A stretch of 64,000 bases of DNA from the NCBI RefSeq assembly GCF_010726645.1, contig NZ_AP022563.1, positions 1,240,001 through 1,304,000 on the forward strand, written 5' to 3'. This DNA comes from Mycolicibacterium duvalii. GTDB taxonomy: Bacteria > Actinomycetota > Actinomycetes > Mycobacteriales > Mycobacteriaceae. The notes beneath the pieces were generated by a model, which was not told where the DNA came from, ran no database searches, and saw nothing but the letters and a program-made list of their open reading frames with translations. This document shows, piece after piece, positions 9,402-19,415 of the stretch. Made by a program: the position numbers and the translations under genes. Position 1 is the first letter of the stretch; every line of letters starts with the position of its first letter.

Positions 9402-9493
9402 CCTACTGCGTGGTGCCCGGCCGCTGCCGTAACCGGGGCGCGGCTTGGTGCCGGCATCATCGACCCCGCGGGCGTGTGAGGGACACTGGAGGG

Positions 9494-10072
9494 GTGCCGG
9501 ACAGCGACGTGCCGCCGGGGTTGCGCGAGCGGAAGAAGATCCAGACTCGTCTGGCGATCCGTCGTGCCGCGTTCGCCCTGTTCGCCGAGCAGGGCTACGC
9601 GAACACCACCGTCGAGCAGATCGCCGAGGCCGCCGAGGTGTCCCCGCGCACCTTCTACCGCTATTTCGGTGTCAAAGAAGCCGTGCTGATCACCGACGAC
9701 AAGGTCGAACCGATCATCACCGCGTTCGCCGAGGCGCCGCCCGATCTGCCGTTTGTCGCCGCCTATCGGTACGCCGTGGCGCAGGTCTACGGCGGGTTGT
9801 CTGAGGAGGAGCGGGAGGACGTCCTGTCCGGTGAGCAGTTGATGTACAGCATTCCCGAGGCCCGCGGCCTGCTCTATACCGATTACGTGCAGCTCATCGA
9901 CCAGATCGCCGACGCGCTGCAGCGCCGCGGAGAGAAGTTCGGCGACGACTTCGAGCGGCGGGTCGTCGCTGGCGCGATCACCGGCGTGCTGATCGCCGCC
10001 GCGCATGGGAACCCGCTGCCGGACCAGTCGCTGGACCGGGCGCTGGCCATCTTGGAGTCCCGGTTGTCCTGA
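9494..10072 (+). CDS. TetR family transcriptional regulator
   Basis: A 192-residue protein with an N-terminal TetR helix-turn-helix (VEQIAEAAEVSPRTFYRYFG, about residues 37-56) and a variable C-terminal ligand domain. The GTG start is supported by GACACT at 9482-9487, which would place transcription at the start codon. Its stop overlaps the ATG of the S4-domain gene (TGATG). It runs away from the large sensor gene, with 92 bases between. Ligand unknown. Confidence 0.88.
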   Translation: MPDSDVPPGLRERKKIQTRLAIRRAAFALFAEQGYANTTVEQIAEAAEVSPRTFYRYFGVKEAVLITDDKVEPIITAFAEAPPDLPFVAAYRYAVAQVYGGLSEEEREDVLSGEQLMYSIPEARGLLYTDYVQLIDQIADALQRRGEKFGDDFERRVVAGAITGVLIAAAHGNPLPDQSLDRALAILESRLS

Positions 10073-10440
10073 TGGCGGAGTCGACGCGAGTGGACCGATG
10101 GCTGTGGGCCGTGCGGCTGACCAAGACGCGGCCCGACGCGGCCGCGGCGTGCCGCGGCGGACACGTGCGGGTCAACGGCGGCGTCGCCAAGCCGTCGACG
10201 CCCGTGGTGACCGGTGACGAGGTGCGGGCGCGGCTGGGTGATCACACCCGCATCGTCGAGGTGCTGAGCCCGATCCCCAAACGCGTCGGGGCGTCGGTCG
10301 CGGTGAGCTGTTACCGCGACCGCACCCCTGCGGTCCCGCGGACCGCCGCAGTGCCGGTGGCGGTCCGCGACCGCGGCGCCGGCAGGCCGACGAAGCGGGA
10401 CCGGCGCGCACTCGAGAAGTGGCTCGCGTCAGGCCGGTGA
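10072..10440 (+). CDS. S4-domain RNA-binding protein, Hsp15-like
   Basis: A 122-residue protein with an N-terminal S4 domain (TRVDRWLWAVRLTKTRPDAA through VRVNG) and a basic tail. Hsp15 binds free 50S subunits carrying a blocked nascent chain and helps recycle them; that is known for E. coli HslR and inferred here. The start overlaps the TetR stop. Its 3' end overlaps the convergent thioesterase gene by 12 bases. Confidence 0.88.
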   Translation: MAESTRVDRWLWAVRLTKTRPDAAAACRGGHVRVNGGVAKPSTPVVTGDEVRARLGDHTRIVEVLSPIPKRVGASVAVSCYRDRTPAVPRTAAVPVAVRDRGAGRPTKRDRRALEKWLASGR

Positions 10441-11250
10441 CGCGGCCTTCTTTCCGTTCGGATTGAAGCTGTAGTTGGCGATCGCGACGGACAACCCCGT
10501 TCCGATCGGACCGTGGGCGTCGCACAGCGTCGCGCTGCCAGTGGCCACGCCGTCGGCGCTGTAATGTGTCAGCGCCGCGAGACCGATGTACGGTCCGCGC
10601 GGCAGCCGGCTCAGCGCCAGGGTGTAGTCGGCGTTGATGAACGCCAGCCCCGTCGTGCCGAAATTGGTCAGCGAGCTCGTCACATCCACCGCCATCGCCG
10701 CCCGGATGAACGGGGTCAGCTCCTCGCCGTCGACCAGATCGCGGACCTCGCGCAGCCAGGCGTAGCGGGGACCGTCGTACTGCCACGGAATAGCCCCGTC
10801 GGCAAGGGAATCCGCGCCCAGGGCGGAGATGAACATCGGTGCGGAGTCGTCGAACTCCGCCGGCTCGTCGGGCATCGGCGGCATGTCGATCGGGGTGCTC
10901 CAGAACTGGCCGTCGGGCTGCGGGCTGCGGCGCAGGCACAGCGCCGTGGCGCGCGCGACGAGCTCGCCGTCCTGGGTCATCGCCGCGTCGATCGAGCGCA
11001 TCCGCCGGCCCGACCGGGTCACGGTCGCGCTCACCTGCAGCGGCTCGGTGGCGACCCGCCGCAGAATCTCGACGGTGAACCGGGCCGGATGCAACTCGCG
11101 GTCGTCGATCTGGCGCTCCACTGCGCGGGCGAGCAGTCCACCGACGACCTGACCGCCCAGCGTGGGCCCCCAGCCACCGTGAGCGACCGTGTTGGGCATC
11201 AGGCCGTCGCCCTGCGGCACGACGAAGGGAGTCAGGCGGCGAGCAGTCAT
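10429..11250 (-). CDS. thioesterase family protein (TesB-like double hotdog)
   Basis: A 273-residue protein. The N-terminal hotdog contains GGWGPTLGGQVVGGLLARAVE and the C-terminal half TGLAFINADYTLALSRLPRGPYIGL, the pattern of actinobacterial acyl-CoA thioesterase-like proteins. It probably hydrolyses an acyl-CoA. TAAGCT ending 7 bases before the ATG suggests a leaderless transcript. The natural acyl chain is not evident. Confidence 0.8.
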   Translation of the reverse strand: MTARRLTPFVVPQGDGLMPNTVAHGGWGPTLGGQVVGGLLARAVERQIDDRELHPARFTVEILRRVATEPLQVSATVTRSGRRMRSIDAAMTQDGELVARATALCLRRSPQPDGQFWSTPIDMPPMPDEPAEFDDSAPMFISALGADSLADGAIPWQYDGPRYAWLREVRDLVDGEELTPFIRAAMAVDVTSSLTNFGTTGLAFINADYTLALSRLPRGPYIGLAALTHYSADGVATGSATLCDAHGPIGTGLSVAIANYSFNPNGKKAASPA

Positions 11251-11302
11251 GCGCGACAGCTTACTGAAGTGCTTACGGTAACTGTTTCGCCGCGGGGACG
11301 GG

Positions 11303-11554
11303 CTATCCGCCGAGCTCGGTCACCGCGGTTTCGAGTGCGTTCGCCTGGGCGCTCAGTTCCGCGTCACTCGGTGCTGTCGCGCCGCTCATCTGATCGAGCA
11401 GCGCCGCGCGGGAGATGATCTCCAGCGCCCCGCGGTTGGCGTCGGTGTCCGCGCCGCCGGCGGTGATGATCTTCGTGCGGCCCTCGACGAGCACGAGCGT
11501 CGCGTCGGGGCCGGCGTCGAGCAGGCGGCGCAAGTCCTGAATCGAAATCGTCAT
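11303..11554 (-). CDS. 83-residue conserved protein coupled to NDH-2
   Basis: A small protein without a signal peptide or cysteines; the first 40 residues read as short strands and the last 30 as a helix rich in Ala and Glu. I do not recognise the family. Its ATG overlaps the TCA (TGA) stop of the NDH-2 gene, so it is translationally coupled to it. Function unknown; a role linked to the dehydrogenase is only inferred from position. Confidence 0.7.
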   Translation of the reverse strand: MTISIQDLRRLLDAGPDATLVLVEGRTKIITAGGADTDANRGALEIISRAALLDQMSGATAPSDAELSAQANALETAVTELGG

Positions 11555-12906
11555 GCCTTGGTTATGCCCGGTCTCGGCGGTCTCACACCGTCCTGATCCC
11601 AACTCGACCAGGTGTAGCGGGCCTCATGCTCGTCGGCACTGCCGAGCATGAACGCGCGGTGGTAGCGCGTCGGGCGGGCGATGGTGGCCAACCACGTCGC
11701 CACGGTGCTGACCCGGTTGCTCAACCCGGTCAGGAACGCGATGTGGATGAACCCCCAGGCCAGCCAGCCCAGGACGCCGGCCACTTTGATCGGCCCCACC
11801 TGCAGCAACGCCCTGCGGCGGCTGATGTAGGCCGCCGAACCGAGGTCCCGGTAGCGGTACGGCTTGCGGCGGCGCCCCGTCACGTCGCGGCGGATACAGG
11901 CCGCGGCGTGCATTCCGCCCTGCATCGCGTTCTCGGCGACACCGGGCAATTTGTCGCGGCCGGCCAGGTCGCCGATGACGAAGATCTCCGGATGACCGGG
12001 TACCGACAGATCCGGTTCCACCGTGATCCGCCCGGCCTTGTCCGACTTCGCGTCGAGTGCCTCGGCGACGTGCCGGGCGAATGGCACGGCTTCCACGCCC
12101 GCGGTCCACAACACGGTCCGGGTGGCGTAGTCCTGGCTCGGGGCGCCCGACTTCGGGGTGACGGTGAGGCCGTCCTGTCGCACGTCGGTGACGTGGACGC
12201 CGAGGTGCAGCTCGACGCCGAGCTCGGTCAGCGCGGCAGCGGCTTTGTCCGACAGGTCCGGGGCGAACGTCTTGAGCACCCGCGTTCCTCCGTCGAAGAG
12301 CAGCACGCGGGCCTCTTCGGGTTCGATGCTGTGGAACTCGTTGGCCAGGGTCCGCGTCGCCATCTCCCTGATCTGACCTGCCACCTCGACGCCGGTCGGA
12401 CCCCCGCCGGCGACGGCGAAGGTCAGCCAGCTGTCCCGCTCGGGCCCGGGCGGCAGCGTCTCGGCGATCTCGAACGCGGTGAACAGGCGTTGCCGGATGT
12501 TCATGGCATCGTCGAGTGTCTTCATCCCGGGCGCCCACCGGGCGAACTGCTCGTTGCCCATGTAGGACTGCTGCATACCCGCCGCGATCACCAGCACGTC
12601 GTAGTCGACCGTGAACGAGGTCTCGTCGGGTCGCAGCGCGGTCACGCGGCGCTCGACCGGGTCGAGGTGGACGGCCTCACCGAGCAGCGTCCGCACGTTG
12701 GCCTGGCGGGCGAACTGCTCACGCAGCGGTCGGCTGATGTGGCCGATGCTCAGCGTGCCGGTCGCGCACTGGTAGAGCAACGGCTGGAACAGGTGCCCCG
12801 CAGCCCGGTCGAGCAGGGTCACGTCCACGGCGGGGTGGTCGAGGCGGCGGGCGCAGAACAAGCCGCCGAAGCCCCCGCCGATGATCAGCACGCGAGTCCG
12901 CTCCAT
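11551..12906 (-). CDS. type II NADH dehydrogenase-like flavoprotein
   Basis: A 451-residue FAD enzyme. The FAD motif is IIGGGFGGLFCARR (8-21), the NAD motif AVAGGGPTGVEVAGQ near residue 170, and the second FAD contact EIFVIGDLAGRD near 315. NDH-2 enzymes pass electrons from NADH to menaquinone without pumping protons; a hydrophobic stretch near 380-400 may anchor it to the membrane. It appears to be a paralogue rather than the main mycobacterial Ndh, since the sequence departs from Ndh in many places. TAACCT ends 7 bases before the ATG. Confidence 0.85.
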   Translation of the reverse strand: MERTRVLIIGGGFGGLFCARRLDHPAVDVTLLDRAAGHLFQPLLYQCATGTLSIGHISRPLREQFARQANVRTLLGEAVHLDPVERRVTALRPDETSFTVDYDVLVIAAGMQQSYMGNEQFARWAPGMKTLDDAMNIRQRLFTAFEIAETLPPGPERDSWLTFAVAGGGPTGVEVAGQIREMATRTLANEFHSIEPEEARVLLFDGGTRVLKTFAPDLSDKAAAALTELGVELHLGVHVTDVRQDGLTVTPKSGAPSQDYATRTVLWTAGVEAVPFARHVAEALDAKSDKAGRITVEPDLSVPGHPEIFVIGDLAGRDKLPGVAENAMQGGMHAAACIRRDVTGRRRKPYRYRDLGSAAYISRRRALLQVGPIKVAGVLGWLAWGFIHIAFLTGLSNRVSTVATWLATIARPTRYHRAFMLGSADEHEARYTWSSWDQDGVRPPRPGITKA

Positions 12907-12951
12907 ACCGGGGAGGTTAGCCGGGCGGGGTAACGCCGAATCGTCACATGA

Positions 12952-14285
<1,334 letters not shown>

Positions 14286-14320
14286 CACGCCCCCACCCTG
14301 CGACCCCGAAGGTGACCCGG

Positions 14321-14361
14321 GAGCGAGAAAGGCCACCGCAGGCTCATCGCCTGCGGTGGCC
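14321..14361 (-). terminator. intrinsic terminator of the Pro-rich exported protein gene
   Basis: A perfect 13-base-pair stem (14331-14343 with 14349-14361) around a 5-base loop. On the minus strand it is followed by TTTCTC, and it lies 15 bases beyond the stop codon of the gene at 14376-14786. Confidence 0.75.
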
Positions 14362-14375
14362 CTGCGACTCGGGGA

Positions 14376-14786
14376 TCAGAACGTCGGGACGAACACACCG
14401 TTGAGCCAGACACCCCAATGGTTCCAGCCCTCGTCCCAGACCTGCGGATTGCCCGCAGCCCAGACCGGGTCAACCGGCTTCGGCGGGGCCCAGGCCGGCG
14501 GCGTACCGGTGTTCGGGCCGGCCGGCGGGGCCGGAGGCGGAGGCGGCGGGGCCCAGTTGGCGGGCTGCGCCGGCTGCCACTGCATCGGCTCCTGCGCCGG
14601 CTGCCAGCCGGCCGGCTGTGCGGGCGCGGGCTGACCGTGCATGGGCTGCTGGTCGGCGGTCGACGGCTGGCCGGGCATCGGCGGCCAGGGCTCGGGCTGC
14701 GCTCCGGCGGTGGCGGCGACGCCGACGGCGCCGGCGGCCAGACCGCCGGTGACCGCGGCGCTGGCGAGGATCTTGGCGAACTTCAT
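14376..14786 (-). CDS. small exported Pro/Trp-rich protein
   Basis: A 136-residue protein with a clear signal peptide (about 1-29, ending ATAGAQ), a middle rich in Pro, Gln, Ala and Trp, and a C-terminal 30 residues with several Trp (WDEGWNHWGVWLNGVF). Such small exported proteins are frequent in mycobacteria and have no assigned function. A GGAG lies before the ATG, and an intrinsic terminator follows the stop. Confidence 0.8.
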   Translation of the reverse strand: MKFAKILASAAVTGGLAAGAVGVAATAGAQPEPWPPMPGQPSTADQQPMHGQPAPAQPAGWQPAQEPMQWQPAQPANWAPPPPPPAPPAGPNTGTPPAWAPPKPVDPVWAAGNPQVWDEGWNHWGVWLNGVFVPTF

Positions 14787-14933
14787 CGGTCATAACTCCT
14801 ATCCCGGGCTCGTCGGAGCCCGTGTTCAGTGAGTACGGGGGTCTGATATCCCTCTCGACGGACAGGTAAACGCCCAGCCCAGAGCGATCGGCGGGATGTG
14901 GCGCAGACCACAACAGGGCGATGGCGTTGACTG

Positions 14934-15287
14934 GTGCCCGTGAGCGATCGACTGCGCGCCGAGTTGCGACGCGCATTGGACGACGGCGGCGCCGGCGCCG
15001 CCGCTGCGCGCGTCGCGCTGGGCGACGGACCGCTCCCCCAACGGCTGGAGGCCGGGATCCGCGCGCTGGCGGAGCGGCGCGGCCCCGGCAGCAGCACCTG
15101 TCCGTCCGACGCCGCCCGCGCGGTGGGCGGAGAGCGCTGGCGTGACCTGCTGGACTGCGCCCGCGACATCGCCCGCAGACTGGCCCAGCGCGGTGAAGTG
15201 CAGATCACCCAGCGGGGCGTGGTGCTCGATCCGCACGGCGCCTGGCGAGGCCCCGTCCGGATCAGGACGACGCGGTCGGACCGGTGA
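14934..15287 (+). CDS. DUF3253 protein
   Basis: A 117-residue protein. The DUF3253 pattern is visible: GPGSSTCPSDAARAVGGERWRDLL, then a helix and the strand RGEVQITQRGVVLDP. The fold looks like a winged helix, but no function is established. Start is GTG 14934 or GTG 14940. The stop overlaps the methyltransferase start (GTGA), opening a run of four closely packed genes. Confidence 0.78.
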   Translation: MPVSDRLRAELRRALDDGGAGAAAARVALGDGPLPQRLEAGIRALAERRGPGSSTCPSDAARAVGGERWRDLLDCARDIARRLAQRGEVQITQRGVVLDPHGAWRGPVRIRTTRSDR

Positions 15288-15868
15288 GCGACATCGACGC
15301 GCACCGCTGGAACCGGCGCTACGCCGACCGGGGGCCGGTCCAGCTCAGCGAGGCCGCCCTGCCGGCCCCGTTCGCGGAGTTCGCCGACGCGTTCCCGTCC
15401 ACCGGTCTGGCGTTGGACCTGGCGTGCGGGCGGGGCGGCGCGGCGGTGTGGCTGGCCAGGCGCGGGATGATGGTGCAGGGTTACGACGTGTCCGCGGTGG
15501 CCGTCGGGCAGGCGCGGAACCTGGCGGGACTGGCCGGGTGCGCCGAACGCTGCCGCTTCGACGTCGCAGATCTGGACGCCGGTTTCCCCCCGGGGCCGTG
15601 CGTCGACGTCCTCGTCGCCGGCCTGTTCCGCGACGCCCGCCTCGACGCCGAGATGATCTCCCGGGTGGCGCCCGCCGGACTGCTCGCAGTCAGCGCGCTC
15701 AGTGAGGTCGGGGCCGCGCCGGGTCGCTTCCGTGCCGCGCCCGGCGAGCTCACTCGGGCGTTCGCGGCGCTGGACCTCCTGGGTTGCGGCGAATCCAGCG
15801 GCGTGGCCTGGCTGATCGCCCGGAAACCGGCCCTTGCGAAGATCGACCGGTGCAAGACATCCCGCTGA
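15284..15868 (+). CDS. class I SAM-dependent methyltransferase
   Basis: A 194-residue protein of minimal methyltransferase size. SAM-binding motif I is ALDLACGRGGAAVWLARRG (about 43-61), followed by the acidic strand-end VQGYDVSAVAV and by CRFDVADLD, which contacts the adenine. No substrate-specific domain is present. The first codon overlaps the DUF3253 stop, and its 3' end overlaps the ligase start by 19 bases, so the genes are probably one transcript. Substrate unknown. Confidence 0.85.
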   Translation: MSDIDAHRWNRRYADRGPVQLSEAALPAPFAEFADAFPSTGLALDLACGRGGAAVWLARRGMMVQGYDVSAVAVGQARNLAGLAGCAERCRFDVADLDAGFPPGPCVDVLVAGLFRDARLDAEMISRVAPAGLLAVSALSEVGAAPGRFRAAPGELTRAFAALDLLGCGESSGVAWLIARKPALAKIDRCKTSR

Positions 15869-17385
15869 CCGTCGGCGCGCTGCTGACCCGCGCCGTCGCC
15901 ACCCGACCTGACCACACCTACGTCGTCAGCCCGGCCGACCGCCTGACCTACGCCGAGGCCGGGAGCCGGTCGGCCGAACATGCGCGCTGGCTGCTGGCGC
16001 GCGGAGTCGGCAAGGGCACCCGCGTGGGCCTGTTCTTCCCCAACGGCCCGGAGTGGGTCAGCTGGTGGCTGGCGGTCTCGCGGATCGGCGCCATCGCCGT
16101 CCCGTTGAGCACCCACTACCGCGCGGCCGAGCTCGCCAAGGTGGTCCGGCTCGCCGACGTCGCACTGCTCGTCGCACCGGGGCGCGTGCTGACCATCGAT
16201 GTCGCGGCGCTGTTCGAGCAGGCCTGGCCTGACCTGACGGATCAGCGCGACCCGCAGGTGATGCTCACGGACGCTCCGTTCCTGCGCCGGATTGCGATCA
16301 CCGGGTCCGCCCGCCCTTCCTGGGCCGACACGCCGGGTGACGAGTTCGTCGGCGAGGCCCTGCTCGCGCGAGCCGAAACCGAGGTGACCGCAGCCGATCT
16401 GGCCCTCATGGTGCACACCTCGGGTTCGACCGCGGACCCCAAGGGCGTGCTGCACACCCACGGCACCCTGGTTCGGCAGACGTCGACCTGGCCGGCCGCG
16501 GTCCGCGCGGTCACCGGATCCGACGCTGCGCCGATCATCCTGTGCGCGATGCCGTTCTTCTGGATCGGCGGCGTGCTCGCGGTCACCGGCGCCCTGCACG
16601 AGCAGGTCACCCTGGTGGTGCTGCCGCGACTGGATCCCGGTGTCGCACTGGAGCTCATCGAGACCGAGCGGGCCACCGGCGTGGTGGGGTGGCCGGCATT
16701 CACCCAACGGCTGCGCGAACACCCCGACTTCGCCGACCGGGATCTGTCGTCGGCGCCGATGCTGCGGGACGGGCCGCTCGACATCGCGATGACCGATGTG
16801 CCCGACGGCTTTCCGGTGCACCGGACGATGTCGGAGACCGCGGGCGGGTTCGGTTACACCGAGATCGCGATCGTCGACGAGGCCGGTGCCGCGGTCGGCG
16901 ACGACACCGTCGGCGAACTCTGGGTCCGCGGGATCGGGGTGATGGCCGGCTACAACAAACGCGAACGCTGCGACACGTTCGACGCCGACGGCTGGTACCA
17001 CACCGGTGACCGGGTGTACCGCAAGGCCGGTGATCCGCGGTTGTTCTACGTCGGACGCAGCACCGACCTGATCAAGACTTCCGGGGCGAACGTCTCACCG
17101 CTGGAGGTCGAGGCCGTGATCGAGGGTTTCGACGACGTGGCCCAGTGTGTGGTGGTCGGGATCGATCACCCCGCGCGCGGTGAGGAGGTGTGCGCGGTGC
17201 TGGTGCCGGCCGGTGCGGACCTCGACACCGATTCGGTGGCGCAGCGCACCGCGGCGCTGCTGTCGTCCTACAAGGTGCCGACCCGCTGGGTCACCGCGAC
17301 CAGCGACCGGCTGCCCACCCTGGCCAGTGGCAAGCTCGACCGGAAAGCTCTGCGCGCCTTGGTGGCCGACGGGGCGCTGCGGTGA
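15850..17385 (+). CDS. class I adenylate-forming acyl-CoA synthetase
   Basis: A 511-residue protein with GTG start inside the methyltransferase gene. The ATP loop HTSGSTADPKG (about 194-204), GWYHTGDRVYR near residue 382, the hinge region GRSTDLIKTSGANVSPLEVE and the catalytic lysine in LASGKLDRKAL are present. It should form acyl-AMP and then acyl-CoA. The stretch between A5 (MSETAGGFGY) and the following strand is shorter than usual. Substrate unknown; a free carboxylic acid handled with the neighbouring methyltransferase and hydrolase is likely. Confidence 0.87.
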   Translation: MQDIPLTVGALLTRAVATRPDHTYVVSPADRLTYAEAGSRSAEHARWLLARGVGKGTRVGLFFPNGPEWVSWWLAVSRIGAIAVPLSTHYRAAELAKVVRLADVALLVAPGRVLTIDVAALFEQAWPDLTDQRDPQVMLTDAPFLRRIAITGSARPSWADTPGDEFVGEALLARAETEVTAADLALMVHTSGSTADPKGVLHTHGTLVRQTSTWPAAVRAVTGSDAAPIILCAMPFFWIGGVLAVTGALHEQVTLVVLPRLDPGVALELIETERATGVVGWPAFTQRLREHPDFADRDLSSAPMLRDGPLDIAMTDVPDGFPVHRTMSETAGGFGYTEIAIVDEAGAAVGDDTVGELWVRGIGVMAGYNKRERCDTFDADGWYHTGDRVYRKAGDPRLFYVGRSTDLIKTSGANVSPLEVEAVIEGFDDVAQCVVVGIDHPARGEEVCAVLVPAGADLDTDSVAQRTAALLSSYKVPTRWVTATSDRLPTLASGKLDRKALRALVADGALR

Positions 17386-17403
17386 CGACGACAGGAGGAT
17401 TGC

Positions 17404-18156
17404 GTGTCTGAGAGTGTGACCTTCCCGAGCAGTTCGGGTCCGATGCTGGCCGGCACCGTCGACGTCCCGGACGGTGCGGTGCGCGGATGGGGTGTGTTCG
17501 CCCACGGATTCACCCTCAGCAAGGACTCCCCCGCCGCCAGTCGGATCTGCAAGCAGCTGGCCGCCGAAGGCATCGGCATGTTGCGCTTCGACAATCTGGG
17601 CCTCGGTGACTCCGAGGGTGACTGGGGCGACGGCTCGTTCTCCCACAAGGTCGCCGACACCGTGCGCGCTGTGCAGTACATGAACGAATCCGGCCGCGAG
17701 GTCCGGCTGCTGGTCGGTCACTCCTTCGGCGGCTCCGCGGCGATCGCCGCCGCGCACGAATGCCCGTCGGTGACCGCAGTGGTCAGCATCGGCGCGCCGA
17801 GCCAGCCCGCACACGTGGAGCACTCCTATGACGCGTTGGTCGAGCGGATCGAAAAGGAAGGGGAAGCCCCGTTTTTCATCGGTGGCAAGGCGCTGACGCT
17901 CAAGCGTCACTTCATCGAAGACGTTCGCGCCGTCGATCTGCAGGATCTCATCGCCACGCTGCGCCGGGCGCTGCTGGTGATGCACTCACCGACCGACAAC
18001 ACCGTCGGCATCGACAACGCCAGCGAGATCTTCCAGGCGGCGCGCCATCCCCGCAGCTTCGTCTCACTCGAGGGCGCCGACCATCTCCTCACCGAGAAGA
18101 ACCAGGCAGCGCGCGCGGCACGGATCATCAGCGCGTGGGCCGACCCCTATCTGTGA
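17404..18156 (+). CDS. alpha/beta hydrolase
   Basis: A 250-residue protein. FAHGFTLSKDSPAA forms the oxyanion region (33-46), S107 in VGHSFGGSAA is the nucleophile, and the histidine is in EGADHLL near the end. In other bacteria this hydrolase type is often fused to an OsmC domain; here no OsmC domain follows. AGGAGG precedes the GTG by 6 bases. It ends the run of genes from 14934 and converges with an exported-protein gene. Confidence 0.85.
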   Translation: MSESVTFPSSSGPMLAGTVDVPDGAVRGWGVFAHGFTLSKDSPAASRICKQLAAEGIGMLRFDNLGLGDSEGDWGDGSFSHKVADTVRAVQYMNESGREVRLLVGHSFGGSAAIAAAHECPSVTAVVSIGAPSQPAHVEHSYDALVERIEKEGEAPFFIGGKALTLKRHFIEDVRAVDLQDLIATLRRALLVMHSPTDNTVGIDNASEIFQAARHPRSFVSLEGADHLLTEKNQAARAARIISAWADPYL

Positions 18157-18168
18157 CGGAGCCCCCGG

Positions 18169-18717
18169 TCAGCCCTCGCCGTCGCCCTGGCCTCCGACCT
18201 CGGCGGGCAGCGGTGGGGGCAGGGGCGTCGTGGACGTCGGTGTCGCGGTCGGCTTCGACGTCGACTCACCTGTCGGCTCGGGAGTCGTGGCGGTTCCTGT
18301 CCCGGCGCGGTGGAAGTCGAGCATCGGCTCGTCGCGAATCACCGTCTGTCCGGCGCTGACCACCAGCGACTTCGACGAGACCAGATACTCGATGCCGTCG
18401 CGTTCGGCGACGTACGCGCCGTCGTCGGTCCGGGACGCATCGGTGATGAGGCGGGCGCCGTCGCGCACCCGCACGCCGCGGTAGGTGAGGTCGCCGTCGG
18501 GCGACGCACAGATCGCGACCCGCGAACTCTCGGTGTACCCGAACACGACGGCGGTGCTGGGGGCTGCGCACCGGGCGGTCGAGTCGATGTAGCCGCGGCT
18601 GTCCGAAGCGGGGGCACTGCCCGCCGTCGGGGCGGTCAGCAGCCCGGCGCAGGCGGCGGCCGCGGCCGCGACGGCCAGACGCCGGAGCGCGGGACGGGTG
18701 ATCGAGTACGCAGACAT
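18169..18717 (-). CDS. exported protein with Pro/Thr-rich tail, function unknown
   Basis: A 182-residue protein. Residues 1-40 form a signal peptide (RRLAVAAAAAACAGLLTAPT and on), a central domain holds two cysteines and several short strands, and the last 45 residues are Pro/Thr/Ser-rich. ATG 18717 is preferred; an in-frame start at 18735 would add 6 residues. No catalytic motif is visible. It converges with the hydrolase gene, 12 bases apart. Confidence 0.72.
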   Translation of the reverse strand: MSAYSITRPALRRLAVAAAAAACAGLLTAPTAGSAPASDSRGYIDSTARCAAPSTAVVFGYTESSRVAICASPDGDLTYRGVRVRDGARLITDASRTDDGAYVAERDGIEYLVSSKSLVVSAGQTVIRDEPMLDFHRAGTGTATTPEPTGESTSKPTATPTSTTPLPPPLPAEVGGQGDGEG

Positions 18718-18838
18718 CACCATCCACCAGACCACGACCGGAGCGAACTGGCCAATGCGGACCGCCGATGATCACGCATCGTTGGCCGAGTGAGACCTCT
18801 CCGTAATAAGTCGACCGGTCGTGGCGATCAAAGAACTG

Positions 18839-19411
18839 ATGACTCTACGAGCGCGGGTTCTGGCTGTGCTGGCCGCGGTGCTGGCGTGCGCCATGCTGGT
18901 CGCCCCGACGGGCACCGTGAACGCGTCGCCGATTGTGGCCAAGGACTTCTCGAAGCCGGCGATCGTCATCCTCGGGTACGGCCTCAAGCCGAACGGCACG
19001 ATGCGGACGATCCTGCACACCCGAGTGCTGACGGGTCTGGCAATCGCGCAGATCTTCCCGGAGGCGCCCGTGATCGTGACCGGCGGCAACCCGCGCAACG
19101 GCAACACCGAAGCCGGTCAGATGCGCAAGATGCTGCGCCTGCTCGGTATGCCCGAGCACCGGATCATCGTCGAGGACAGGGCCAACAGCACCGTGCAGAA
19201 CGCCCGGTTCTCGGTGCCGCTGGCCGAGGAAGCGGGCACGACCGGAATCATCCTGGTCACCTCGTCGTCGCACCAGGGCCGAGCCGACGGTAACTTCGCC
19301 GACGCCGGCGCCAATGTGCTGGCCACCGTCAGCTTCCCGGACAGCAACCCGACCATCAACATCACCCAATTCGTGCGGGATGCCATCAGTCCCTTCATCA
19401 CCATCACCTGA
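18839..19411 (+). CDS. exported DUF218 (YdcF/SanA-like) protein
   Basis: A 190-residue protein with a signal peptide (residues 1-30) followed by a DUF218 domain: IVILGYGLKPNGTM, IVTGGNPRNGNTEA, IIVEDRANSTVQNA and ILVTSSSHQGRA. SanA/ElyC relatives affect envelope integrity, but the reaction is not known. The family acidic and histidine residues are present. A GTG at 18821 would add 6 residues. The CPBP gene follows after 4 bases. Confidence 0.82.
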   Translation: MTLRARVLAVLAAVLACAMLVAPTGTVNASPIVAKDFSKPAIVILGYGLKPNGTMRTILHTRVLTGLAIAQIFPEAPVIVTGGNPRNGNTEAGQMRKMLRLLGMPEHRIIVEDRANSTVQNARFSVPLAEEAGTTGIILVTSSSHQGRADGNFADAGANVLATVSFPDSNPTINITQFVRDAISPFITIT

Positions 19412-19415
19412 CGCG

